64,000 nt of DNA, from the NCBI GenBank assembly GCA_014871385.1, contig CM026422.1, positions 13,324,081-13,388,080 on the forward strand, read 5' to 3'. The DNA is from Ceratodon purpureus. Lineage: Eukaryota; Streptophyta; Bryopsida; Pseudoditrichales; Ditrichaceae. Numbering within the stretch: the stretch's first letter is position 1; each line of letters begins with the position of its first letter. Below the pieces are notes generated by a model. The model was not told the origin of the DNA and searched no databases. It worked only from the letters and a program-made list of their open reading frames with translations. Below, one piece after another: positions 1-9,791 of the stretch. The position numbers and the translations under genes were made by a program.

Positions 1-1847
1 TAAATTCCATGTTGTTGATATTATCATTTGGTGTTTGGTGTTTCACAGTTCATACATTCACTAGTAAGGTAGGAGCACCCATTCATGACAGAATAAGGGA
101 ATTGGTAACAGGGGAGTGCAGAGAGCATGAAGTGAAACCATGAATGTGTTTGCAAATTGGAGACAAAGTGTGGGTCTTGGAATCAGAATTTTTGGACACA
201 TGAGCAATTTTATAATTTTTTTTGAAGTGAAGGTGTTGTAGACACCTAATCATAACTGTAGACTTACCCAAAGGAGGCAGAAGAAACACATGGACAAAAC
301 TTGTCAACGCTCTCATCCCATTGGTTCCATCTCATTGGTTTCTAGTAAAGTTTTTAGTCAACTTGTGGTCCATTTTAGATTCACTCCCCAACCAGTTTAT
401 GGTGAAATTATAGGGGTCAAGAATGGGGCGCTGTCATGAATGGGTGTTCCTACCTTATCAATGATTTTAGAGGTGTATACGGTAGCGGTAGTAATACAAT
501 ACGAAAGGATAAAACTGAGGAGGCCACCTTTTCGATATTCAATCTTAATGCTGCATCAACCGTTCTTGACTCACCTAGGAACAAGAATGTGAAGAGGCAC
601 AATTCAAATTTACTCTTGAAGTTGGTTTTTTGGGCTCACAAAAAATTTCACACCCATTTTGCAACAAGCGAAAAAAACTTCTTTTTCAAGTTTGAATGTT
701 ATGGTCTCACAATCGGTAAGGAATCTGAAGCTAAGATTCGGTACACACATACATGGACAAGTTAGGTACAGGATCTTACTGTTAAATACTTGATTTTACG
801 TTAAAAGTTACTCCGTAAAAAATTTCATCTTGTATTGAAAAAGGGTGATTTTGAGGGCTTCTAGTAGTTTTGGGGCCTTTCCACTTTAGGGGTTAACCCT
901 AGAAGGTCGGAGCCCATGATCGTGGTCTGAACCTCAAAAATTCTTACTGTGAATCTTCCATTTTGCCAGTTTAACTGAGAAAATGTTATTCTATTTAATT
1001 TTTCATAGATGTGATTACATGCATTTCATATGCTCAAAAAATTTCAGATTTTTTGGGGAAGATTTGAAGTTTTGGTGAATTTCCAAAGAATTTTTTGGAA
1101 TAAGGGGACATTTTATTGAAGGAGAGCATGGTGTAATCCATGGTTCCGTGTCATGCTACGATTGGAAATTGAGAAAAAGACCCTATAGGCGTGTAAATTT
1201 AAATTGTCATTGAATCAGTAGATATTAGGAAATATTTGAAATTTTAATTTGGAGTAGAAACTAGACTTGGTAAGCTTTGTTTTATTAGTTGAGCTTAAAT
1301 TGAAAAGAAATCGTTTAGTTGCCTCAAATTGAGACTTAATGAAATTAGGAAGAAGTTACGAAGATGCACTTTGTGGTGATTTGTTTTTTACCATTCTTTT
1401 AAGTTTTGTACCACATGTAATGTTAGAAAATATCTTTAATGATCTCAAAATGAATTTCATGCTCTGTTATAATCATTGATAAACCCAATGACAAAATTTA
1501 TGGATGAAGTCCATCCCTAGAATCAGTTGATTGATGATCTGCTGCAGAGAATCAGTTCTGTCCGTCGGCCACAAAATGGCCGCCTCCACGTTGCACGGTT
1601 AAGGCCATGTAAGTCTCCATGACATTCATCCAACATAGGTCTCCATGGCATGCATCCACAATGTATAAAGGTGCCTTCCGACCTGGCTCTATCTAATGGT
1701 GGAGGAGCGCTTTTAGGTGAGGTAAATGCGGTGGAGTCCCCACCAGCGTTCGTAACTAGGCCCCGATCCTAGCTGGCCGCCCCGGTTGCGACAGATAAGA
1801 ACGGTATTTAGTAGAAAGCATGGATCCACTTTACGGTTTAATAGGAT
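1..1847. other. AT-rich non-coding stretch, no gene recognised
   Basis: No ORF here has recognisable domains; the short ones at 83-316 (minus) and 436-765 (plus) have no motif and look like chance ORFs. Bases 568-905 resemble 31,933-32,262 inside the CACTA element, so part of this stretch is probably old transposon DNA. From about 1560 to 1800 the base composition becomes more GC-rich, with no gene visible. Confidence 0.5.
568..905 (+). repeat. Diverged copy of CACTA-internal sequence
   Basis: Read on the plus strand, this segment aligns by eye in the same order with 31,933-32,262, inside the CACTA element near its left end. Shared landmarks are an 'actcac..aagaat..gaagag' start, a 'gaaaaaaactt.ttttc' run, 'gttatg.tct.aca' and 'gaggaat.tga'-like blocks, and a final 'ttttga.gg'. 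Identity is partial, so this is an old relic or a relative of the same family. Confidence 0.45.
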
Positions 1848-2860
1848 GTGAGGGTTACTTTTAACTTAATGAGAACTGCCACTAAAATCTTCGAAATGGG
1901 ACATCTGAGATGCAGAACACCGGTTTCATCTAAAAGACCTGTCTACAGGACAATACGAAAGAACGGCACTGTAGCCGCGGCCACAAAGCTCGCAGTTTCT
2001 TTCTGCTGTGACTTGAACGGCTGCGCCACCATGCAGACTCCTCGCAAAACCTGTGGAAATGGACACACACAATCGTCGGTCCCAAAACCACATAAACAGA
2101 ACAGACCTACAAACTTAAGCATTCGAGTGGAGTGCCCATATGTGAGTGAGGAGCCATATACCTTTAGCAATGCCGATCGCTCCTTACGTAAGGCTGTAGT
2201 CCTTGCGACCTCGTCTCCTTCATGTTGCACTGTTGTTTCAGAGCACCATATCATTCTCACAAACTTCACTACATCCCCGTCACTAATCGAGGTGCAATAT
2301 GCTGCAGGTTCATACAATGGATACCCAAGTTGACACACCGACTTCTGCTCCAATTCGTACAGCTGCAATGCCCGTTGACGGTACGTTACTTGAACTTCGT
2401 GGACTCAGAATTTCTTAAATCTCTTTCGATTAGCATGTAGTCACTCCCACAAATCGGTCAAGTTTAGCCAGACACAAATCTTGCCCAATGTAGCTCTCTA
2501 TGTCTAGAATACACCCAACATATGGTGAAGGTAGATGAAGTACTGAGAAGGCAAAGGGTTCAAAATGGAAGTTCAAGAAGAAGTACAGTACCTGTCCTTT
2601 ACGACTGCTGCATGCCCTTTGTTTGTTCGATGTCATCAGTAGACTCCATTTACCTTACATTGCACATTTCAGTAGTTCTTTGATTGTTGCATGCTCATTC
2701 CTGGAAAACAGCACCTGCACATCCCACAAAACGTTCTCCGATGCTGCAATAAGTACACATGTTATGTATAGGATGGTAGTAAAGCAAGAATATCAGAAAA
2801 GGTGGGGTTTAGAAGTTTATGTGATAGAGGATTTTTGCGTTGCATTTCTTTGCTTGCAGG
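1848..2860. other. Region upstream of trihelix pseudogene, unrecognised overlapping ORFs
   Basis: Two ORFs overlap on opposite strands (1848-2333 plus, 161 codons; 1943-2368 minus, 141 codons), and short ones follow at 2430-3030. None shows a recognisable domain. A polypyrimidine tract ending in TTGCTTGCAG at about 2851-2860 looks like a splice acceptor leading into the trihelix-like sequence. Earlier exons of that gene could therefore lie here, but I cannot define them. Confidence 0.3.
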
Positions 2861-4041
2861 TTTGTTTCCCTTCAACAGCTCCCCGCAGAATCGACCGAGT
2901 GCACCAAGGCGGCCAACGATCGGTGCAACTCGCCCCCCGCCTCTTGCATCAAACGCAACAGCTAGTCAGTCTAAACGCCCAAGGAAGGATCGCCTGCCGA
3001 ATTGGTTGCCCCAGGAGATATATTTCCTAATCGAAGCCAAACGGAACATGTTCTTGGAGGAAATGGACACGGTGGACGGACGTGACCTCGTGACCGGACA
3101 CAACGAAGTGGCTTCGGGTGTCTCAACATGTCATGCGAAGCGGCTACTCTCCTGTATTGCCGGACGGACCTGCTTGTAAGACAAAGTGGAATCAACTTCT
3201 ACCTGACTATAAACGAATTGCGGACTACTTGTGTCGTACAGGAAGAAATGTACCTGAAAATTGGGATCTCACCTCAGCTGATCGCAAAGCCGAGGGTCTG
3301 CCGCGACAATTTGCTCAAGATATATTCGAGCAAATTCACGATTGGTTCGGTAACCGACCTCAGATCCAGCCCCCCCGTGTACGGGACCTGCTAGCAATGA
3401 ACGATCGGAACTACAGCCGGCCAGAACCAGAGCTCGAGAACTTCGCAGACGAGGCAGACAGTGAGCCCGAGACCGAAGACCCTTTGAACTCTTCTCAAGC
3501 CGAGCCACTGGACACCACAGACGAGTGCCGACCTCCTATGTCTCCTCGACGAAGACCTCCATCAGCAAGGCATACACCTGCCGACACAAACTCAAGTCCC
3601 ATGTCCAGACCAGGCCCGAGTAGGCTGCCATAAGGTGTGTCCCCGCAGGTCATAAGTTCTTCGGACACGTCCCAATTTGCAATCAACAGACGGCCTGGCA
3701 ACACTGGAGTGCGGCGGAAAAGTGTTTCTGGACACACGGTAATCGCTGAAGCAACCAAGTCAACGGGAGCCGTGATGGCTGCGCAGATACAAGATATCGC
3801 CAATGCTAGTCGGGACCTCGAGCGGTCCAAGATAGAGGTTCAGTTGAAGCTTTTCTCTGAGCAGATGGAGTATCAACGCGAAAAAGATAGAAGAATGTAT
3901 GAGAACGTGGCGGTTGCTAATGAAAATGCAAGGCTTGCCATTGTAAAACAAGGTGAGATGGTTAATTGCTTGGCTGAACTCAGCTCAGTGCTTGGACACG
4001 GGTTGAGCAGGGGAAAGTTACAGCATGAGCGTAGAGCGTAG
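2861..4041 (+). pseudogene. Trihelix / Myb-SANT-like DNA-binding protein, broken
   Basis: The conceptual protein is a trihelix (GT-type, Myb/SANT-like) DNA-binding factor. In one frame (about 2861-3105) it has a basic linker, then LPNWLPQEIYFLIEAKR, the first helix of the domain. The rest lies in another frame from about 3106: CKTKWNQLLPDYKRIADYL is the third-helix signature of the family. An acidic, Pro/Ser-rich linker follows. After a TAA at 3631-3633, the same frame continues (3637-4041) with a charged coiled coil containing SEQMEYQREKDRRM, the usual C-terminal part of such factors. One frameshift near 3105 and one in-frame stop therefore break an otherwise recognisable gene. A splice acceptor precedes it at about 2860, so upstream exons may be missing. 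Members of this family act as transcription factors, and Myb/SANT-like proteins also accompany PIF/Harbinger transposases. No transposase is seen nearby. Confidence 0.7.
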
Positions 4042-4384
4042 AGCGTACTTTTTGGTACTTTTTTGTGAATTTCACCGCTCGCTTTTCGAAATTTTTTAGG
4101 AACATAAGGATCCTATTACCACTGATTTTGGTCCAAAAATGTTTATTTTTAGCCAAAAGAATACCCCATTTCCGTGGAATAAGCTCCCACTGGCGAATAA
4201 TTTATTTTACATAGTACGTTAAATTAGGGCTGACGTCATCATTTAATCAGGTTATATTAAGGATTAACTTAACTTCACTTTTATCAAGTTAACAAGGTTT
4301 TTTTTGTCTTCATGTTTAGGGCGTAATTAGGGCTGACGTCATCATTGAATTACAATTACCTCGCTACAATTATTGAAATGGCCA
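4042..4384. other. Intergenic, AT-rich
   Basis: No gene is visible. The text around 4030-4200 (repeated gagcgtagagcg, then 'cctattaccact') resembles the reverse complement of the terminal part of the roughly 600-bp tRNA-headed repeat found at 10.4, 16.3, 17.6 and 24.4 kb. This is probably a diverged end of that family. 'Gggctgacgtcatcat' occurs twice, as in those repeats. Confidence 0.4.
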
Positions 4385-4599
4385 AGTTTATATAGTTCAA
4401 TTTTCATTCGAAGAAGTTGTCTCATCGTGCCCTCGTATAAGATGGACGGAAAGACATTGCGTTTGCATAGCGGAGGTCCGGGTTCGATCCCCATCGGGCT
4501 CGTTTGAGCGTCGCGCTGCGCAGGAGGCTGCTATCCTGGGCTATAAGGGTGTCAGTAAGGGCCCCTACTCACATTGACAAGTCTAGATTAGGTGACACT
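4385..4599 (+). repeat. tRNA-like SINE candidate (family 1)
   Basis: The segment contains a tRNA-like 3' half: GGTCCGGGTTCGATCCCC has the form of an RNA polymerase III B box (GGTTCGANNCC), followed by ATCGGGCTCG. Upstream is a loop-like TTTGCAT that recalls an alanine (TGC) anticodon loop. The same unit recurs in reverse at 10,018-10,232 and 15,948-16,162, each ending near 'acattgacaagt'. No matching 5' acceptor strand (GAGCCCG) is present, so it is not an intact tRNA gene. A tRNA-derived SINE is the simplest reading. Confidence 0.55.
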
Positions 4600-4862
4600 C
4601 ATAAACTACTATGTAGTCGTACTTTAAAAAAAATATGAGTCGGAGATGATTAAATGGAGAGCGACATAAGAGAAAACAAATATACGTACGAAAAATGAAA
4701 TATTGTTCTATTGAATTTGATTTGAAAACTGTTGAGCAGTGGTCATGTAGATGAAAGAAAAATGAATAGAAAATATGGAAATATACTATGGTAGAGCACC
4801 TCATGGAGAAGAGGCGCTAGAAGGAAGTCAAGAAACAAACAATACTATATCTCAATTACATT
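4600..4862. other. Short intergenic segment
   Basis: This AT-rich sequence lies between the SINE-like repeat and the stop codon of the minus-strand methyltransferase-like gene. It may hold that gene's 3' UTR. No other feature is seen. Confidence 0.4.
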
Positions 4863-6144
4863 TCAAGGAGAACCGGTATCGAAACGCTCATCACACTGAT
4901 CAGCCTCAATATCCATGAATCTAAGTACTGTAGAGCGGTAACGCTGACGCCGGCCATCTGAAAGGATTGGAGATGGTGCACGAATGAAATCCTGTGCTAT
5001 ATGCTCGGCATATGAAGGTAACACAAACGAAGTAGGAGGACTGAGGTAGACATTGCCGTTTCGCTGCAATCGATCTGCGAATCCTATTATTCTAAACAAG
5101 AAAAAAATGTCAGTACAAGAATTTAAAAAAAAAAAATACTTAGTTCCAGGGATATTGAAACGCTGGTTTGAGGCGTACCGTAGTATATGCGTCGAGACTT
5201 CTTCTTTGTTGGCGCCGCATCTTCTTCCGAATCAGAGTCAGTAGTAGAATCCTCACGCTCCTCTGGTTCCGGTACCGCTTCGGAGTAAGGCTTCAAAACA
5301 GCCTCGAAGATTTCTTCGTCCGGCTCCAACGCAATGAGATGTCGATTCGAGCGTTGGCATGCAATGACAGAAGCACCTGCAGGTTGGCATCCAAAAATTA
5401 GCAAAGATTTGTTTTATAATTAATATAGATCAACGAACGGTAGAGCTAGAGAACCTGTACTGGGGCTCCAGTCGCAAATGATATCACGCTCGTCTGATAG
5501 ACACTCGACGAAACACTGAATAAAAGATGGGTCCTTCTCACGGGAGCCACGCCAAGGAAGCCCGCTAGGCCGCATAAGCTGCGAATCTGGCGTCGTGAAA
5601 TTTGTCAATTCATCGTGTGCTTCGGGTAGGATGTCGAGCTCCAAAAATTGCAAACGACGAGTGCGGAAATTAGACCCCTTCCGTGCGTAAACCTTGATGT
5701 AGAAGCTACGTGTCTGTAAAACATGTCCAAACAAAACTTTAGTATGAATTCCATTATTAGAGCCAAAAACTCAAGGAAATCAAGGAACGAGAGTACCTCT
5801 TTGACGGTCGGGATGGAAGAAGCCATTGGAATGGGATTTATGCCCCACCAAACGCAAACAAGGGTGAAACCATAGATCTTGCTTCTACTTGCAAGCTTTT
5901 TCTCAACCTCCTGGTCTTTGGGAAGAAAGACTAGAAGAAGTGCATCATCTGTGAAATGACAATCAGCAAAAGCAAAGAGGTGGTCAAAGTAGTCAGTCTC
6001 TCGCTTGTTCCAGAATGGAATAGATTTGGGAGAGATAATTGGGACAACCAAGTTGTCGGGGACGTCGGCAATCAAAAGATCTATCCCGGGATGCTTAGGC
6101 TTCATTCTCATCTTCTCACAAGAGTAAGTACGCCCTACTCCGAT
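4863..6144 (-). CDS. Permuted N4/N6 amino-methyltransferase-like gene, 5' part missing
   Basis: Four minus-strand exons fit with consistent phases: 6144-5797, 5713-5455, 5376-5179 and 5083-4863 (stop), about 341 codons. Each junction has GT donor and AG acceptor sites. Exon 1 carries IDLLIADVPDN, resembling motif IV (DPPY type) of amino-methyltransferases, then a strand-rich stretch ending WWGINPIP. Exons 2-3 join as DWSPSTGASVIA...NRHLIALEPDEEIFEAV, matching in position the motif I block (DPFxGSGTT...GR.FIGIE.D) of beta-class DNA N4/N6-methyltransferases, where motif IV precedes motif I. The expected Pro-Phe and Gly residues are replaced by WSPSTG, so catalysis is uncertain. An acidic stretch and basic KKKSRR (possible nuclear signal) follow, then a 73-residue tail. 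Exon 1 starts right after a splice acceptor (cctttcag), so earlier exons are required. They are not visible; a truncated gypsy element begins about 40-80 bp upstream. Family assignment is by motif order only. Confidence 0.6.
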
Positions 6145-6347
6145 CTGAAAGGGAGAAATAAATTAAACAAATCAATTTCCAAAATCAATTTCCAATTTCC
6201 AATTTCCAAATTTCCAAAATCACAGGGTCTGTATTTGGCTGGACGTGGAGTACGAGGGCTTCGTATCCATGTGGTGACCGTTCTGTGTCTATCCGAGGTT
6301 TGGTCTGATTGACGGTAGGTTGATTTTGGCCTTTATCCACGGGCACA

Positions 6348-6355
6348 ACCACAGT
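6348..6355. repeat. 8-bp target-site duplication (left) of hAT MITE
   Basis: ACCACAGT at 6348-6355 is repeated exactly at 6940-6947, directly flanking the element. An 8-bp duplication is the hallmark of hAT transposition. Confidence 0.85.
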
Positions 6356-6939
6356 CAGGGTTGTCATATCGGGCGGGTTGAGGTGATCGGACGGGCGAAA
6401 CGGGCGGGCGAAATGTCCCGGACGGGCGGGCGTGCCTGCCTCCATGATTTTAGGGTGGTTTGTAAATTCGCGTGGGTAAAACATTTTGGCAGTAAAAATC
6501 CACGTAGGATGTGACGTGTCAGACACCGTGGCATTGGGGCGGGTTCCTCTGGGGCTGGGCGGGTTCCTCTGGGGCTAGGCGGATTCCCCTGGGGGCTGGG
6601 CGGGTTCCCCTGGGGGCTGGGCGGGTTCCCCAAAAAAAAAAAAAAAAAAAAAAAATTTTTTTTTTTTTTTTTTTTTTTGGGAACCCGCCCAGCCTATATG
6701 GCACCCGCCCAGGGGAACCCGCCCAGCCCTAGAGGAACCCGCCCAGCCCCAGAGGAATCCGCCCAGCCCACGTGGCGCTTACGTGGCGGCCACGTGGCGA
6801 CGCTTTCACCTTGCCCTCGCCACGTCGTCAAATTTTTACCCTCTAGTAAAAGTCAACGGCCCTTTGACCATATTGGGCGGGCGAGAGGCTTATCGGACGG
6901 GCGAGGCGGGCAGTCTGCCTGCCCAGTATGACAACCCTG
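6356..6939. mobile_element. hAT-type foldback MITE (584 bp)
   Basis: The ends are inverted repeats beginning CAGGGTTGTCATA (left) and its complement TATGACAACCCTG (right), typical hAT termini, and the 8-bp duplication ACCACAGT flanks them. The interior is itself an imperfect palindrome centred on A24/T23 (6632-6678). Both sides carry repeats of a G-rich unit (GGGCGGGTTCCYCTGGGGCT type) in opposite orientation. There is no transposase, so it depended on an autonomous hAT element. It sits inside the gag-protease reading frame of element C. Confidence 0.85.
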
Positions 6940-8942
6940 ACCACAGTCCTTCCCCGATGTTGTAAGTGGATTCTGTTATTTGCCCAGTCATGGACGGCAT
7001 GCATATCGCGTAACCATGGTCGGCCTAATATGACTAGGTAATTGCTGTTTGCCGGCATTTCAATGACTACAAACGTTGCGGGGCTATATACTCCGTGGGT
7101 CGTGATGCCTACCATGGTTAGAATCCCCACGAGTGTAACGGGGGCATTATTTGCCTTGCGCAGGATGAATTTGGTATCCCGTGGCCGAGGTAATCCCAGG
7201 GCTTGGCGTAGTTGCTCGCTCATGAGATTTACGCCGGACCCCCCATCGACCAACACATTGGTCAGTGTATGTTTTCCCAGTTGCAGGTGTATAACTGCGG
7301 CGTCCACATCTACCGTCGTGGATTTAACTTCGATGAATGTGGGTTGTGGTTGAACTTCGGGCGGGACTTCACGGGGCGTGGGCTGCGAGATATGTTGTCG
7401 TAATTCGGGGCTGAGCTGCAAGAGTCTGGACAAGGTGATCGTTATTTCTGTTTCATCCAGTACTTCCTGCAAAATTCGACCCATGGATTGCTGATGTCCC
7501 ATGGCCAGGGTGGTTATCCCCGGGCTTGTTGTTTGCACAGGCTCGCGCGGTACCCCTTGCTCTTCAGGGAACAACCGCCGTCGTTTCCCAACGTGGTTTG
7601 GGGGGGTTGTGTTCGACTGTGCAGCCTCCGTGGTTACTGTGATTGTGAAAACGTTGGCCTCCGCCCCGTGAACCTCGGTGAGTGTCACGCCGCCCCTGCG
7701 GTTGGTCATGGGAGGTGGGTTAGGGGGTCCGGGGGTAGGGCCTTGGGTGGATCTTCCTTGGGTCCATCTTTGTTTCAATACGGGGCATTGACTCCGTCTG
7801 TGGTCTAGAGCCTCACATTCCCAGCACGCATCAGTGCGTCCTGGCTGGAATGCATCCACGTCTATCTCCTCGGGGTATACTGCCGCCGTGGTGTTTCCCG
7901 GGCGTCGACCGTTTTGTGGCGGGGTTTCATTAGTTGCAAACCAGCACTTACCTTGGTGTGTTTTCCCACATCTCCCGCATATCGGTAGAACGAATCTTGC
8001 GTCCTGCCTTGCCGGGGGTATAGGTAACAACGGGGCTTGAGTTTGTTTTAAGGCAGTCAGCTCCCGACTAATATCATTGGCTGCAGACAGTATTTCCGGT
8101 AGGGTCTTAACTCCACGGATGACAATGCCTTGTTGTATCCACGGAAGTAGTCCCTTTTTGAACCACTCACTCATATATTCCTCTCGGGGTCGTTGGCTGA
8201 GTTTGTCAGCCAACTGTTTAAACCTATCATAAAATTTGTCCACGGATTCGTTTCCGCTCTGGGTGATTGTTCCCAGGGCTCGAAGCACCTCGGAACTGGT
8301 CTTGAGTTTTCGGAACTTCTGTAAAAAACTTCGTTCCATGTCCTCCCAGCTGGCGTGGAGGTGTTCTGCTTCAAAGTCAATGTACCAGTTAATGGGGTTG
8401 CCTTGGAGCGTGGTACCAAAAATGTTTTGTAAATCCGCGGTGGCAGTGATGCCATTTGTTCGTGCGATAACCTTGAACCGTCTGATGTGCCAGTCTGGAT
8501 CACCAAACTCATCGAAAACGGGGTATGGTATCTTGGAGAGCTTGGCCGAGACCTCGGAATTTCCAGGGTTGTGTGATACCGTAGGTACCATCGTGGGTAC
8601 TGCATGTATCGGTATCCCCGGGGTGTGCGATGTAGCTGCAGTGTAGTTCTCCCGCGGTATGGTAGCAGACCTTACTGCTTCTCCTGGTTCCTTCGCGGCT
8701 TGGGGTGTAGAGGCAATTACCTCGGGCTGTCCATTTCTTTGGAGGTTCTGGTACTGAATACTGAGCAATTCTAGCTTGGCATTCGTGGCATCATTCTTGG
8801 CAGCCAGATCTGTCATCAGCTGCTTCATCCATTGTATGAATTCTCTTGTTTCTTCTTCTTGCTGTGCGTTTCCTTCTATGTCCGCGGTTCTGTCCGCGAC
8901 GTTTTCCGCGGCCTTGTCCGCAGCATTCTTTCTTGGGGCCAT
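6843..8942 (-). pseudogene. Gag-protease ORF of gypsy element C, split by MITE
   Basis: The ORF is 699 codons as read, but the last few dozen codons are MITE sequence; the native frame resumes beyond the MITE (about 6347-6220). The N-terminus is charged and coiled-coil-like. It is followed by a retrotransposon gag domain (about residues 140-290, with FDEFGDPDWHIRRFKVIA and WYIDFEAEHL), then a CCHC knuckle (CWECEALDHRRSQC, about 375) preceded by a second Cys/His cluster (CGRCGKTHQGKC). Pepsin-type protease follows with VDGGSGVNLM (about 566), where DGG replaces the usual DTG/DSG, and ILGRPWLRDMHAVHDW. Gag and protease are one frame, unlike elements A and B. With no polymerase and a MITE in the frame it is non-functional. 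Confidence 0.8.
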
Positions 8943-9016
8943 TGTCAGAGAGGGTCGTTTAAGATAAGAGAGTTCTCGTCTTCCTCAGCATTCCATCCCC
9001 AGCATGGTCGCCAAAA

Positions 9017-9791
9017 TGTTAGCCGGGTAATACCATGGAGATGTCCGAGGGACAGTACGAGGGGAAGTGAAAATGAAGCTTTAGTAGAACAGGGGAGTAA
9101 ACCTTGGTCCAAGGCGAAATGGGTCTTTAAAACCCCGGGAGTTGGGATGTGTGGAAGAGCCTGATCATGGGGTTTGACTTAGCCAGTCTGAACTCCAATC
9201 ACCATGAGAGCTGGGCCGTCGTGGCTCGTCAACTCCAGGGTGTTAGCCAGGCAAGTAGGGAAGTTCCCTCTGGCCCAGGGCAGCAAGGCCACCACATTGA
9301 GTTAGGTAACGACTCGAGTTCCTCGATGCTAAGGACAGCCAAGGCAAGGCGTAACCCTGGAGACCTTAACTTCCACGGGCGCGGTGTCTCGAGCTATCCG
9401 TGGATCAGCTCCAAGGAGACGCAGAGTGTTCACAGGACCGCGTGGGTCGGCTAAGAACGAGGGCTAAAGGCGTGAGAGAAAGAGAAGTCCATACAATAGA
9501 CACGATTTCAGCATAGACTAAGGCGCATGCATACAAGACGATACAAGATAGAAGGCAAAATCAGTAGTCCGTGTTTCATAAGTTAGATACAAGCCCAGCG
9601 GCTGAAGAGTCCAGGCCTCGTGAGATTGGACGCTAACTCTGTTTAACATGGAAGTGTCTCACTATGTAATTCTACCTTCTTTTATACTGTAATAAAACCC
9701 TAATTGTGCCCCTGGTGTTCCCTCGGTCGTGACTCCTCGGTCGTGGCTCCTCGGTCGTGGTCCTCGGTCCTCGTTACTGTAGTCAGTAACA
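9017..9791 (-). repeat. LTR of gypsy element C
   Basis: On the plus strand the boundaries read TGTTAGCC...CAGTAACA, a short TGTTA/TAACA inverted end as in LTRs. On the minus strand a TATAAAAG box lies at about 9684-9677. A small tandem repeat (ctcggtcgtg units) occurs at about 9719-9773. The primer-binding-like sequence is immediately downstream (plus 9016-8990). Bases from 9253 onward are duplicated at 15,183-15,721. The second LTR is not in the window, so the boundaries rest on the terminal motifs alone. Confidence 0.55.

Larger units (their letters stand above)
6220..9791 (-). mobile_element. Truncated Ty3/gypsy retrotransposon (element C)
   Basis: On the minus strand the order is a 5' LTR (9791-9017), a primer-binding-like sequence just inside it (TTTTGGCGACCATGCTGGGGATGG), and a gag-protease ORF from 8942. 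A hAT-type MITE interrupts the ORF at 6356-6939, and its reading frame resumes to about 6220. Reverse transcriptase, RNase H, integrase and a 3' LTR are absent. The element ends abruptly in a low-complexity 'aatttcc' tract at about 6180-6220, next to the methyltransferase-like gene. It is non-autonomous and decayed. Confidence 0.7.

Noticed and set aside
3128-3508. Other-frame ORFs across the trihelix pseudogene (3128-3394 plus, 3269-3508 minus, 3495-3830 minus)
   Set aside because: They are shadows of the frame that carries the recognisable DNA-binding helix and coiled coil.
4440-4512. True tRNA gene
   Set aside because: B-box and T-arm-like 3' half are present, but there is no matching acceptor stem or clear A box, and the same sequence recurs in dispersed repeats. 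A SINE-like repeat explains it better.
7042-7353. Plus-strand ORFs over the element C gag-protease region
   Set aside because: Antisense shadows of the 699-codon minus-strand frame with recognisable gag, zinc-knuckle and protease blocks.
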